Source: Thermomucor indicae-seudaticae
Lineage: Eukaryota; Mucoromycota; Mucoromycetes; Mucorales; Lichtheimiaceae
Reading direction: 5' to 3'
Assembly: GCA_000787465.1 (NCBI GenBank)
Contig: JSYX01000005.1
Location: 102,044 to 166,043 of the forward strand
DNA: 64,000 nt
Position numbers and translations under genes: made by a program. Numbering within the stretch: position 1 is the stretch's first letter; every line of letters begins with the position of its first letter. The notes beneath the pieces are model-generated. The model saw only the letters and a program-made list of their open reading frames with translations. It did not search any database and was not told the DNA's origin. Below are positions 33,955 to 45,907 of the stretch, in pieces.

Positions 33955-35773
33955 TTAGAGGCGATAAATAAAGTTTGGATCTTGCACATCACTTAGGTCG
34001 TCTTCAACGTTCGTGATTATACCGGACGAATGAGCCAGACGATATCGATTAACGCGGGCCATCTGCCAACGGGCAATCAGGAAAAGTACGATGACCAGAA
34101 AGTTGCCGACAATGCAGCCCAACATGCCTCCAAGGTACGGAGGGTTCTCTCCGTCGACCATGATAAGAGGCCCGATAAAATTACCAATCTGCAATAAGCA
34201 TCATTCGTTAGATATACCGCATACAAAAGAAAAGAAGACGATGACGTACGGTGTAAAAGATCATTTGAATACCGTTATAAAAGATCTTTTTGGTGTAGCC
34301 CGAGACGTTGTTGGCAGTCGAAGTGATGAGGAGGACATAGGCGGCAGGATAGGTCCAGCACAGGTAAAAGCCCACCAGCTTGACGCGGGTAACGGGGATC
34401 ACGAGGAGGAGAATCATGCCAATGATTTCGATCGCCATCAGACCGCAGCCAACCAGTAATGTTTGATTTGTCCTCTGGACGGCTAGGACAGAGAGGACGA
34501 TAAAGAGAATATCGGATCCGCCACTACCGACACTTAGCAAAACGGATTGGAGTTGCTGGAGCGTCATGTCAGTCTCCCTTGAAACATTTCTAAATGAAAG
34601 AGAGCGAAAGACTTACGTTGAAGCCAAAGCTTTCGACCATTTGAGCGCTATAAGTACTCATGACACCGTTTTGCATATTGATAAACAAGGAGGCAAAGCA
34701 AAAGCACCAGAACCGAGGTTCCCAAAGGGCTTCCATGATCTGATGCTTCTTGATTGTATTGGTTCGAAAGACGGCATTGTCACGCGTCCGTTCTTCGACC
34801 AGGATCTCTTGCTCTGCATTCAATTGCAGCCGTTTGGATTTCGGGTTATCGATCAAAAAGAAGAAGCAAATCAGACCGATAAAGACGGTGACGGCGCCTA
34901 GAATAATCATGATCCTGCAGGGGTTCCTTGCATGAGCTGATCTTGTCCCTTCCTAGTAACTGCCTGAACTAGTCTTTTACCATTGCCACTTTGCAAGGCC
35001 CAATGTATGCTCCATGGTGCCAATGCCATAGCTGATCAGACCACCAATGATGAGTGCAAAGCCGTTCCAGATCCAGAAAGCACCTAATCGGGCAGCTTGT
35101 TCTGTGCGTCGATAACAGGTACTGATCAATAGCGTCAATGCAGGGTAAATGGCGCCTAAAATAGAGAGCGCGTCGTCAGACAGTTATTACGTGAATTCGC
35201 TAGATAGGTATACCTTCGAAAAGACCCAAGAGAAATCGCATGGCAGCCACTTGACTAAAGTTGCGTCCAGCCGCGGTGCACGCCAGAATCGCGCCCCAGA
35301 TCATGGCCACGACGCCAATGTACCTGCCGACCGGTATCCGCTGCAAGAGGTAATTGTTGGGAAGCTGGTACGCCAGGAACCCAAGATAAAATATCGAACC
35401 GAGCAAACTGTATTGATTGCCTTGGAGCTTGAGATCTTGTTTAAAACCAAACAGAGCAGCGTAATTGATTGTCGACTTGTCGAGGAACTTTAATTTTTTT
35501 TCGATGTGAGCCTCCTCCTCCTCACCCGCAAACTGTGCGCAATAGGATGAATACCTGCAGAAAGTCGAGGATGCATACAAGAGGCATGATATAGAGATCC
35601 AGTTTCCGTACGAGAGCCCGCTCTTCTTCGGATTGCATGGGATAATCGATACTGTAGCTATCATAGGGCACCATCACCTCTTCGTCCTCGGCGGGAGAAG
35701 GGGCGTACGACTCGCGCTTTTCCATCACGTTGAGCTGTATATCCGATGACGTTCGGTTGAGTGTCTGTGTCAT
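33955..35773 (-). CDS. MFS anion:cation symporter (Dal5/allantoate permease type)
   Basis: Proton-coupled importer of organic anions or vitamins at the plasma membrane; substrate not determinable here. Exons 35773..35555, 35487..35214, 35155..34981, 34914..34617, 34555..34250 and 34188..33955 give 501 aa. ACS-family marks are LVRKLDLYIMPLVCILDFLQ leading into FLDKSTINYAALFG, LLGSIFYLGFLAYQLPNNYLLQ, RFLLGLFEGAIYPA and NNVSGYTKKIFYNG. It is a paralogue of the adjacent gene at 36466: their last exons are both 234 nt and start IGNF. Confidence 0.9.
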
Positions 35774-36465
35774 TGGAGGCTTGCATCCAAGAGGAAGAAG
35801 GAAAGAAAGAGAGAAGAGGATCTGATGATGGTTGTACATGCGCAGAAAAAAAAGGGCGCTCAATTTCCCTGACAATGGCAGAAACCAGTCCAATCTTTCT
35901 TTGCGCTATGAGACCTTGCCCTTTCCACTGAAAAGGCGAGATCTTGTTTCAGGGAGTGCTTCCCCACAGGGCCCTTCTCTCTTTGCAATCGCAGCGGAAA
36001 TGCCCGTTATTGCTTCCTCCCTCTCTCTCTCTTTCTCTCGTTCAAGGTGATACAATCCACTTGCTGCAAAAAGCATCCTTGTTTGCACGATCTGTACAAC
36101 AAGGGGAATTTGAGCGCAAGCCAAGTTTCTGGGTGTGGCATATCATATCACGGAGAAAGGGTATCTTTTTCCCGCGATGGCTATTATGATTTTCCGATCT
36201 TCGCCTTGGCCGAGGACAGAAACCTTACCAATTAAGTAACTGCATATGTCCTTTTACTGTTTTAGGTTTAGACCGGATGGATTGCAAAACGTGCGCTTTT
36301 TAGCGTGTGCATCGTGTAGCAGGAAAAGCTTTATATTACTGTATATGGATGGTAAGCAGTAAAACAAATAAAAAAAAACAAAGCTAGCAAAAACAAGTGT
36401 AATACAGTAAGTAAAAAGTACAGAGGTATGGAAGCAAAATGGCTCATTTTTTTCTTGGAAGGGGG
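35774..36465. other. Intergenic region between the two symporter genes
   Basis: Promoter of the first symporter and 3' flank of the second. CT- and GA-rich runs; no gene seen. Confidence 0.45.
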
Positions 36466-38153
36466 TTACAGACGATAAATAAAGTTAGGATCCTCACGAT
36501 CAGTCACGTCCGTCATCTTCTCTTCGGTTTCCGTTCTTGGTTTGGCCATTCTCTCACGGTTCGATTTGGCCATGGTATAGCGAGCAAAGAGGAGAAGCAC
36601 AATGCAAATGGCGTTAGAACAAATGTAGGCCAGCATACCGCCCAGGTACAATGGTGCTTGCCAGTCAACCATCATGAGAGGGCCAGCAAAGTTACCAATC
36701 TGTACATATATATATATGTATATCGATCGATCAGTATACTACCCCTTTTGGGGACAGACAATGTTTATATGCCGAACCCACTTACGGTGTACAGGACGGT
36801 GATGCAAGTGCTGTAAAAGATCTTTTTGGTATAGCCCGAGACATTGTTGGCGACCGAAACTAGGAGCATCGTGTAGGCAGCGGCGTAAGCCCAGCAGAGA
36901 TAGAGACCGAGCAGCTTGACCTTGGCCACTGGGATCGCAATCAGCAAGACCAGACCCACGATGGCGCAGAACAACATGATGCAGGCGATGTAAAGCGTAT
37001 TGCCAAACTTGTGGTTCAATGCGATCGCAGCGACAATGTAGAGACAGTCAACCACACCCGATGGGACCTGAAGAATGATGGACTGCAGGCCCGAGAACCC
37101 AAAGCCGGCGGTGATGATACTGCTGAAGGTGTTGAGTGCCCCGTTCTGGAAGTTGATCAGCATTGAAGCGACAATGAAGCAGTAGAACCGGGGCTCCTTG
37201 AGGGCTTCGACCATTTGGTAGTATTTGATCTCTGTGGTCCGAACCACGGCATTGTCGCGCTGTCGTTCCTCAACAATCGCTTCTTGTTCCGGAGTGAGGC
37301 GCAGGAAACGCGATCGCGGGTTGTCCACCAGGCTAAAGAAGCAAACGATCCCGAAAGCCATCGTCACAGCACCCAGGATGACCATCAGCCATTGCCAGGA
37401 AGCGTGGCCATGGATACCGTCCATGTGGCCAATACCGTAGCCAATAAATCCGCCGACTGCCATTGCAATGCCGTTGCAGATATAGATCACGCCGATGCGT
37501 GCGGATTGCTCGCGACGGCGGTACATGGTACTCAGGAGCATGACGGCGCTCGGGTACATGGCCGCTTCGAAAAAGCCGAGCAGGAAACGTAGACCGGCGA
37601 GCTGCGGAAAGCTTTTGGCTTCAAAGGTGAGAGCAAGAATCAGACCCCACAGGACGATCAAGCTGCCAATGTATTTGCTGAGTGGCACTCGTTGCAACAG
37701 GAACTGATTAGGTAACTGGGGGGAACAATTTGTGAGCGAGAATGATTTTTCACTCTTTTTCGTCATTTGTTACCTGGTAAACAAGGTAACCAAGGTAAAA
37801 GATGGAGCCCAGCCAACTGAACTGGGAGCCGCTGGTATTCGTGTCTTGCTTGATACCCAAGACACCAGCATAATTCAGTGTTGATTTGTCAAAAAACTAA
37901 AAAAAAAAATGCAAGCCGTCATGTGAATATGAAACAACGGCAGATTCCGCTAAGAGAAAGTGATTACCTGAAGAAAGTTAAGGAGGGCGATAAAAGGCAT
38001 GACATAGATAAAGTCTAGTTTGCGAACCAGCGCCTTTTCAGCATCGCTTTTGACGTAGATACGTTCGCCGTTCTTGTCGAATTCCTCGATCGTCTCGTGG
38101 ACCTCAGTCTTTTCGTTCGTTTCTCCCTCGTATTCCACCTTTGAGTCAGCCAT
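36466..38153 (-). CDS. MFS anion:cation symporter (Dal5/allantoate permease type), second copy
   Basis: Exons 38153..37968, 37896..37774, 37715..36786 and 36699..36466 give 490 aa with about 12 helices. Diagnostic stretches are LVRKLDFIYVMPFIALLNFLQ, FFDKSTLNYAGVLG, RFLLGFFEAAMYPSAVMLLS and NNVSGYTKKIFY. The gene has fewer introns than its neighbour but shares the final intron position, so the pair arose by tandem duplication with intron gain or loss. Two GATAAG-type sites (38214-38219 reverse, 38611-38616 forward) lie upstream; GATA factors drive nitrogen-catabolite genes of this family in yeast. Confidence 0.92.
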
Positions 38154-38938
38154 GGTGGCGAAAAAAAGAAAAAAAGGACGGGAAAAGGAGAAGAAGGAAA
38201 GAAAGGAAGGAAGCTTATCAGAGAATACAAAAATAAAGGTCAGACCATAAAAAGGTCGCTTCGCTTTTGAGCGTTTACGAATCCTATAAACACAGACTGT
38301 AATACGACGGCGAGACAAATGTCCTCTGTGCGCGCGCGCTGTGTAATGCGTGTGTCACCCTGATACAAATGGATTGCATGATGGCCTTTTCCTCTTCGTT
38401 TATCGTGATACGGCATCCAAAATTACCACGTTTGCTGCACACATAAGAAAGAAAAAACCAAACCAGACAACATGCGCACAGACGTATTTGTATTTGTCAT
38501 GTTTCAGGCAATTTTTCAAGACAGATAGGATATCTCGATTTGTTGAATGGGCCCACCCTTATACGAGCGAGAAAAAGAAAGAAAAGGGCGGGTCGCCAAA
38601 ATTTTTCCCAGATAAGGATTCAACCCATGAAGTTGAACCCTGCAAAAAGCACATAGGGCTTTCGCTATGAAGACATCATATCTTAATCTTCTTTTGTTTC
38701 TCCGATGATTCCGCTCTGGAATTTCATTCTCCCGCCACCACTATTTTAGGTTCCTTTCAATGATGCCACATACGTTACTGTAGTAACGACGAAAAAAAAG
38801 GCCAAACAAAAAAGCTTAAACAGCAAAATTAACGCATCGTGCTCAAGCGCTTGTATTTTGCACCGTTGCTCTAAACCACACTTTATGGATTGATTAATGA
38901 GCTAAATTTATACATAGTCTAATAGGCTGGGATCTATG
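38154..38938. other. Divergence/3' region upstream of the second symporter
   Basis: Promoter of the symporter with two GATAAG-type sites, and 3' flank of the hydrolase-phosphatase gene. No additional gene seen. Confidence 0.45.
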
Positions 38939-41355
38939 CTAAATTTTTGGACGAAAAAGTTGGCGCTCTTCAAAGCGGATCCGTACAACCATAAGATCTC
39001 GTAGCGCCTCGATCTGCTGGTCCGTCAGACCGCATTCGTTTCGGACATAGTCCTCGATGGATCCGTACGTTTCCTTCACCTGACGTATCGTTTCCTTCAT
39101 TGCCATGTAGCTTGAAAACAATCGAGATATTTGTCAATAGGCGCGCTTTGATCAGCTAGGGGGGGTGGATGTTCAACTTACGGAGCAGACATCACCATAC
39201 GCATATCATCGATCGTGACACCAAGCATTTTTGCCTTGTGTTCTAACTCTGCTTCGGACTCTATCTAAGAACTCAGTAACCCGCTTTTCCTCTGGGGTGA
39301 TCATGATCATACAGACCCCAATACCCAAGGTTACTGAGTGCATATTCGCGGGCAATGATCTCCTCGTCCACCCCGCATAATCCCAGTAACAGCATACAAA
39401 ACACGCCCGTGCGGTCTTTGCCCGCTGTGCAGTGGACAATGATGGCATCCGTCGATTGGCGTGAATGGTGTTCGATCATGTGCAAGAATATCTTTCGAAA
39501 TTGCTGGCTGCCCTTTTGGAGAATCACCCTATAGACTTATAGAGAACCATTGAATTGATCTATCTATCTCTCTCTCCCTCATTGACGTTGATTATCATTA
39601 TTACCTTTTGGAAAGCCTAAAGGTCCCTCAAAGTAACCTTGCCATCGCGTGGCAAGTGCCGCGGGTGAATAATCCGCAGTGGTAAACATGGCGCATGGGT
39701 ATCGTGTTAATCCCGGGATATCACTAATAATAAGAGAACGGCAACCAGTCAATTGCTCTTCGTTCCCTTTTACACCACGTGGATGGTTCTTACTTACGGC
39801 ATCACACCTTGTCGCTCAATCTCGGGATCTGAACGGAAATCGAACGCTGCAACGACATTCAGTTGACGAAGGGTATCGATACCTTCCGGTGTTATATTTA
39901 CAAGGCTACAGTCTCTCTCAGATGAACTGACAGGACAAAAGAAGAAGAAGAAAAAGAACACTTACTGTCCACATCGAAACAAGAATCTTTCTCGTATATA
40001 TCCACTACCATCCCGTAATGGCCAACCACCAACATCACGAAAGTTCTTCACACCCTTGACGTCGATCCACCTTGGAAGGCATACACTCACATGCTGACCC
40101 ATGGCTTGAGCTGTGCATAGATACGTGTGGTTTAGTTTCGATCTCCAACCAAAACTCGCTAGATACTCTCACCTTTTTCATACGGATCATTCTCATGCTT
40201 TGCAAAGTACTCTAGGATAGCTTCGACAACCACCTCGTATTTTCCTTTGAAATTGTGGTCTGCGTCGGGAATCAGCTTCAGGGTATGATTGGGGATCACG
40301 TTGGCAAACATGGCTGCATTATAGACAGGCACGATCTAACAATGCAGCCCTGTTAATCTCTCTCTTTCTCTCTTTCCTTCTCTCCGGGAGGTCCATGCCA
40401 CCTACGCTGTCGTTTATGCCATGGCAAGTCAAGACACAAGTGGACTTTGGCATCCGAGATACTAGTAGCCAAATTAGGCGGCGTTCAATAAGGAACGCGT
40501 GGGGATGATGATTGCCGTTGAATCAACTTGCCATGAGAGTTATCCCAGTTAATGAACTTTTCAACGTCCTTTCTTGTCACCTTGATCGTCACGATCCGAT
40601 CGCCTTGTCGAACTTTCCAGTCAAAGTAACCCTGCATCCGAACTGCTGCATTATTATGACAGGACATATATATATATAATGTTCACGTGATGACACGACC
40701 TGACGATCCAAAGCTTCTCCAATTTCGGGACGGTTCTTGTAAATCTGGTTATCGTTCATCTTGTAACGTCCTGCGATATTGACAAAGTGTGGTAATGGCT
40801 TTTCACAAGTCGTGGCGTATTTGAATCCGGCCACAGATCCTAAAGAAGGTATACCTAAGCTGGGTGGTGTTCAGCAGTACTTGCAAAGAAGTAGGATATG
40901 AACCTCGAGAATGTCCAATCACTGCAAATATCTGGTAGCCTTGGCTTTCAAAGTATTCAGCAACCGTATGCAAATCTTCAGCGTCTTCCTATCAGCGAGT
41001 TGTTTTTTAGCGTTTCTCTCTCTCTCAATATACGTTCGTTCTTAAACACCAACCGCCATGTTTGCATAACCAGCCTCGCCTTCACTATCGCCATTGCCTC
41101 GAAAGTCGAAACGAAAGCTGGAATAAGGTAGCTTTTCGGCTAACAATGGCTGAAACAAATAGTTCTTGTGGCCTGCATCAGCGTAAGTTGTGGTGGGCAT
41201 TGAAGCGCGTCTGTCGATCGTTCGAGAGAGGTTTTACCAAGGACGCCATGGGCAATCAGGACTAATCGCGGACGTTCGCCAATGTCTTCTGGCTTTTTCT
41301 CGAGAATGCCGACAATGGTCTCGCCTCGAGCATTCTTGATATGAAGCGTGGTCAT
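38939..41355 (-). CDS. Alpha/beta-hydrolase fused to a Y_phosphatase3-type tyrosine phosphatase
   Basis: Thirteen exons (41355..41238, 41172..41054, 40988..40904, 40854..40700, 40631..40532, 40461..40406, 40335..40173, 40110..39966, 39926..39798, 39723..39605, 39535..39317, 39260..39182, 39110..38939) give 552 aa. Residues about 1-270 are a serine alpha/beta-hydrolase: LIAHGVLGHKN (oxyanion loop), IGHSRG nucleophile elbow, HGINDSIVPV and the catalytic histidine in DADHNF. Residues about 285-552 match the fungal/bacterial tyrosine phosphatase family PF13350: GVKNFRDVGGWPL, AAFDFRSDPEIERQGV and the P-loop HCTAGKDRTG. The domains are joined by a 62-nt intron in perfect phase with no room for a promoter. 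The fifth intron starts GCAAGT (GC-AG). Substrates are unknown; a lipid or small ester plus phosphate-ester substrate is a guess. Confidence 0.85.
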
Positions 41356-42085
41356 TTCTTTCCGGTCTGGAGAGAAAGAAAAGGGTGCCTGAACGAGCGA
41401 TCTGAGATTGAAATGGATACTCGAATTGATAAGGAAGGCATGTGAACGAATATTCGTGGTTGTAGTTATTCACTGCATGCGTGTCGGATGAATAGCGCTT
41501 AAAGAGGTTTTCGTGGTCCAGCATATCATTTGCGGTTATGACTGTCATAACTTGGACCTTCTTTTTCAAATCGAGTTTTCTACCATACGCGCTCTGGTAT
41601 GTGTCACTTCATTCTACGTGAAATCATTCTATGCACTCGTCAAGTAGCGTTCATAATCGCAATAAGCCATCTTTTAATAAGGATTAGGATGGGGTATATT
41701 TCCGGAATTTGGCAAGTGTTGCACTGCTATTCTTTGGTCATATTTCGGGCGAATCATGTCTGCACTCAACAAAAAGAACGTTTGTACGGTCTTTCAGGAA
41801 AGAAACAAGTGACATGTCAACCCGGAAAGGGAAAGCACTCTGAATGCGTTAACCAGGACTGGCCCAACACAGGATACAGGACACCATCTTCCATGGAACT
41901 GCAGCGCCTTGTTCCCCGGAGCAAAGGCACAATTGGGCAGATCGGTCCGTCTTGACAGTGTCATTCCAAGCTGACTTCCCTGTTTGACTTGTTATCCAAA
42001 CCGGCTATAAGCGAGGCGCTATATAGCCAACAAGACTGAAAAGTTTTCGATGACACGTTTTGCCAAGCTGCATGAAAACCAATGC
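41356..42085. other. Intergenic region
   Basis: Upstream of the hydrolase-phosphatase gene. No ORF with motifs seen. Confidence 0.4.
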
Positions 42086-42109
42086 TGACGTCATCAGACG
42101 GTATAAAAG
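42086..42109 (+). promoter_or_regulatory. CRE site (TGACGTCA) and TATA box
   Basis: A perfect TGACGTCA palindrome (42086-42093) is followed 8 bases later by TATAAAAG (42102-42109) and then a CT-rich leader up to about 42155. This is a strong bZIP/CREB-type promoter layout pointing right. Confidence 0.6.
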
Positions 42110-42633
42110 GGACCGGAAAGCAGTATTGACTTTTTTCCCTTGTTCTTTTTCTTAAACACATTCTGGCTTCCATCGAATCTTATTAACGCCGTGTCGCCAT
42201 GTTCGAAGCGGCAAGCCTGTACGGACGTCTTTGCACCGGCAAGATCGCAAGCCTTTTTAATGTGCAATAGCGTTGGACGGGTTGGAACCCCTCTGCTACG
42301 GCTGGGTGATTCGTCATGCGGGGGGCGGATGCCGCGTCATTGTCTTTTTGGCTTTGTGGCATGAGCGTGCTGGCTGCGTGGTGTGCGGGAACACCGGTAA
42401 CTGCATTATTCGCTGCTGTCAACCAACATACACAACATTGACTTCCATTGCGCTGTCGTCAGAATTTCCGTTGCCGCGAGAATTCAGCGGAAACCGCGGC
42501 AATCCCTGCGGCGGAAACCCAACGCTCGTAGGTACATCTAAGGTGTCAGGGTGGATATTCGGCTTGTGTAGCAACGTTTTTTAGGCTTAACCTCTACGCG
42601 TATAAACAACATTATCTCAATACTTGGCAGCAA
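42110..42633 (+). other. Apparent transcription unit without a clear protein
   Basis: Downstream of the CRE/TATA promoter the first ATG (42199) opens only a 23-codon frame. A good intron (GTAACT at 42399-42400 to GTCGTCAG near 42464, 66 nt) is present. The only longer frame, about 103 codons ending near 42584, has no ATG at its start. The stretch is G/C-rich with CGG/GCGG blocks. It may be a non-coding or short-peptide transcript. Confidence 0.3.
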
Positions 42634-43427
42634 ATGGCAGAGACCGATATCGTAGCAAAATTTTATAGTCCAGTGCTGGATATCGTGTTCGAAAGATCGA
42701 CCGTTTCGCCTCGTTTGTAAGGCCCAAAGGGATCTTTCATTAAGCCAAGCTGAGGGATCACCTGGCGGAACCTACGCGTGACGCGTCCAAGGTCGATCTC
42801 CGTCTTGTCCTTCGCCACAATGGCCAGTTATACGACGTGGCGAACGGAGAATTCGCCAAATCGGAAAATTCAGCGCAAAAGCACCACCGATGCGGTGAAG
42901 GTAATCCTGGAAGGCAAGTGCATCGTAGACCGGATCACTACGATATACAGACTTAGCCACCAGGAAGCCAAAAACTTGGTGGTTTACAACATCCAAGTTT
43001 GCAGTTAGTTCACTTAAACCAAACGCAGACGCAGCACTAATAGGATTCTCCTGGCATGAAAGCTGTGCTCTTTGGGGTCAAATTGACTTCCCAAGGAGAG
43101 GGATACGTGGCAGAGCAGTTGGGAGAGACAATGACTTTCCCAAGTGAGGAGAAACAGTTGCCCTCTTTCTTTGAGAAGATGGTGCCGCATCTGTTTCGTC
43201 TCAAGGTAATTTCGCTCTATGGTCCATTTACGACCCATTTTCAAAAGGCAATGGCGGAGGAGAACGCCAAACTCCTGCAAAATGGCGTGAACTGCGACAG
43301 GAGCAGCTTTGGTGTACAGTCTCCTGTACCGGAGCAACGATTCTTGAAGAAAACTTGGCTTGGTACTAAGCCCTCCAAGCCAAAGTGCGTTCCTCCACTT
43401 CCGGAGGATTATTTCTTACTTTACTAA
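42634..43427 (+). pseudogene. Decayed multi-frame protein gene
   Basis: Starting at an ATG (MAETDIVAKFYSPVLDIVFE) the coding sense continues only by changing frame: LRLVLRHNGQLYDVANGEFAKSE in one frame, then DAVKVILEGKCIVDRITTIYRLS in a second, then a third frame ending LPEDYFLLY. The pieces have protein-like composition and follow one another without a splice explanation, so a gene with frameshifts and stops is the best reading. The style recalls lineage-specific repeated genes of mucoralean fungi; this attribution is from memory and weak. Confidence 0.45.
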
Positions 43428-44117
43428 AGACTTTTCCTATTATAGAGTCTATCGCAGAATTCCTTTACGTTTATGTTTTTGTCTGTATGCATATGATGAG
43501 TAACTTGTAGTCAGTTCCTTTTAATGAGTTGATTAATAAGAACTATTGAAGGGTCTACCTTTAATTCCAAGAGGGCTTCCCGAGTGCCAGGTCACAATTA
43601 GAATGACTTACAGAGTATTCTGTTTTAAAGGCGTCCTTGTTGCTTGCCCTGACATTGCCTAGCTTCCAGATCGGGACCACAAAATCCCGAGCTTACTACG
43701 GCTATGGTTGCGGAGATGTCCGGAACCAAGTGAGCATTTGAAAGGATACCATTTACAGAAAAGTCATGCATGGGCAAAGTTCCATCCTGCATATGACGGT
43801 TTAGCATATTCTGAATCATACGCAATCATATGCTCTGACATTATCGGAATCCACGGAAATTTTGCTTTCTCTACGATCAGTAAATGTTCATTCCAGCAAA
43901 GGTAATAGCTTTAAAGAATGTAGATTGACTGACTTGAGAATATCAATTGCATCCAAATAGTCAATGACTGCTACGTAACAAACAAACAGACAATGATTTG
44001 CGTTTTCAATTGGTATCTTTGTGGGGGGTTGCCCTGTGACGCATCTTGCTCCGACTTTTCTTCTCTCAACCCCCGCATTTCTGGAACACAACCTGCTTTT
44101 CTCTTTTTGTCGACTTC
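43428..44117. other. Intergenic region upstream of PTC7
   Basis: Promoter of the PTC7-like gene; no other gene seen. Confidence 0.4.
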
Positions 44118-45518
44118 ATGGCAAGACAATATGTTCAGCGCTTAGCACATTGGAGCTCTTCAAAGTCTCTAGTAGCACCGCCTTTGGCCTACCTGCGGCC
44201 TGCCATTTATGCACAGCGACTCTTGACATTTAATGCGGCATCGCAACAAAAATCGTCACAGCCTTCTTCTCCCGTTACTACTACTACTAGTACTACAACA
44301 CCGATAACCTCCTCTTCTAATGTTAACCTATTCGATACCTCCAGCATTCACGATCCGCTCTTTAAAGCAGCAGTCGCAGCAGCAGCAACAAACGCGCAGC
44401 ATCAAGAACGAATCAAAAAAAGCGAACCGGTTGAGACGGAGTCAACAGCAGCAGCGGCAGAATGTTTTCAGTTTGTAGCGCATGCGGCATGGCATCCCAA
44501 GAGCCGGAATGCGCGACAACGACGGTCGGAAGAAAAGCTGCCGTACTGGAAGCGGTCCAAGATCGGGAATGTGGACGCCGGCGAGGATGCGTTTTTTCAT
44601 ACGTACACGCCGTATGGCATGGCGCTCGGTGTCGCGGACGGCGTTGGCGGTTGGGCCGAAGCAGGCGTCGATCCAGGTGAGTTATCATGAAAGAATGTGA
44701 TATGGGAATGTAGAACGTGATCAATAACCCGCCCTTTTTGCAGCCATCTTTTCTTGGACGTTAATGAATAATGCCGCCGGGATTGCGAAAAAGTCAGCAC
44801 AGCACCCGCCGATCGATGCGCTGCAGATCCTGGACACGGCGTTCCATCAGCTCCGGAAGAGCGGCAAAGTCGCGGCTGGGAGCAGCACCGCATGCATCTT
44901 GAATTTATGCAAAAGCACGGGCGAAATGACGAGTGTCAACCTGGGCGACAGCGCGTTTCTGCTGATCCGAGATAAGAAGATTGTCTATGAGAGTCCGAGT
45001 CAGCAGCATTATTTCAACTGCCCGTAAGTGGAAAAATCAATGTCAATTAGCGGCATGGAAAAGGGAAAAGGGGGCACTCACGTTGGAAGGATCTCAATAG
45101 ATATCAGCTGACGGTGGTACCGGATAGTTATCCAGATCGGGACAGCTTTGTGACGGATCTACCCAAGGACGCGGACCAAAAGACGTTCTTTCTAAAGGAC
45201 AACGACATCATTTTGCTGGCGACAGACGGCTACTTTGACAATGTGTACCCGCACGAGACGCTGGAGATCGTGACGCAGCATATGGCGAGCGTGATGTCGG
45301 GCGAGCCGGTGACGGACACCGAGGTCGCCGCAGCGGTCCGGGCACTGGCCAAGGCCCTGACCGATACCGCGCGACGGTTCAGTCTGGATCCGAAGCGGCT
45401 CAGCCCCTGGGCAAGAGACGCGCAGGCCCACGGAAGCAACTATCGAGGAGGCAAAGTCGATGATATCACTTGTATCGTCACCCTTGTTCGTGGATTACAG
45501 AAGAGTGAAAAAGTTTAA
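44118..45518 (+). CDS. PTC7: Mitochondrial PP2C-type phosphatase, Ptc7-like
   Basis: Mn/Mg-dependent Ser/Thr phosphatase; Ptc7 acts in mitochondria on coenzyme Q synthesis. Exons 44118..44676, 44744..45023 and 45101..45518 give 418 aa. The N-terminus MARQYVQRLAHWSSSKSL is an Arg-rich presequence. PP2C motifs are GVADGVGGWAEAGVDPG, AGSSTACI, NLGDSAFLLI, LLATDGYFDNV and GGKVDDITCIV, which include the metal-binding aspartates. A low-complexity Thr/Ala insert separates presequence and catalytic domain. Confidence 0.94.
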
Positions 45519-45907
45519 CCATGACTATCACAACAAAACGTAGAATCTCCCCTCCCCCCGCCCGTCTGTCTTTTTTTGCATCGTTTATTATGGAATTTCT
45601 GTATTATACCACTAACCCAATGGAAGTCGATATGGCTAATCACTAAAACCGAGCGTTTTCCGTGTCATTCGATATTGTACACTTTTTGTAGATGGAAAGA
45701 GGTTTAATACGGCGGCCGCCGCCCAACAGGAAGAGTGTCTTTATAAAGTGCTAAGCGAGAGACACTTGTTTTAATATTATTTATTCAAGAATTCGGCAAG
45801 GCTAGCCTAGTGATTTATATGCGTCATGATGGACGAGCCACTGGGGGGTGGGGGTTTGTGCTAAGGGACTAGGTACCACTATTATTATTCAAAGAGAGCT
45901 AAGCGAT
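45519..45907. other. Convergent 3' region
   Basis: 3' flanks of PTC7-like and HERPUD-like genes. Contains a CGGCGGCCGCCGCC block at about 45710. No gene seen. Confidence 0.4.

Noticed and set aside
38590..38660. Short inverted-looking segment around GATTCAACCCATGAAGTTGAACC, considered as a tRNA
   Set aside because: No cloverleaf with A- and B-box spacing can be drawn.
40110..40173. Splitting the hydrolase-phosphatase gene into two separate genes at the internal ATG (MGQHVSV)
   Set aside because: Only a 62-nt intron with good donor, acceptor and phase lies between the halves, leaving no room for a terminator and promoter.
45192..45439. Minus-strand ORFs inside the PTC7-like gene
   Set aside because: They are antisense shadows of the strongly conserved PP2C exon.
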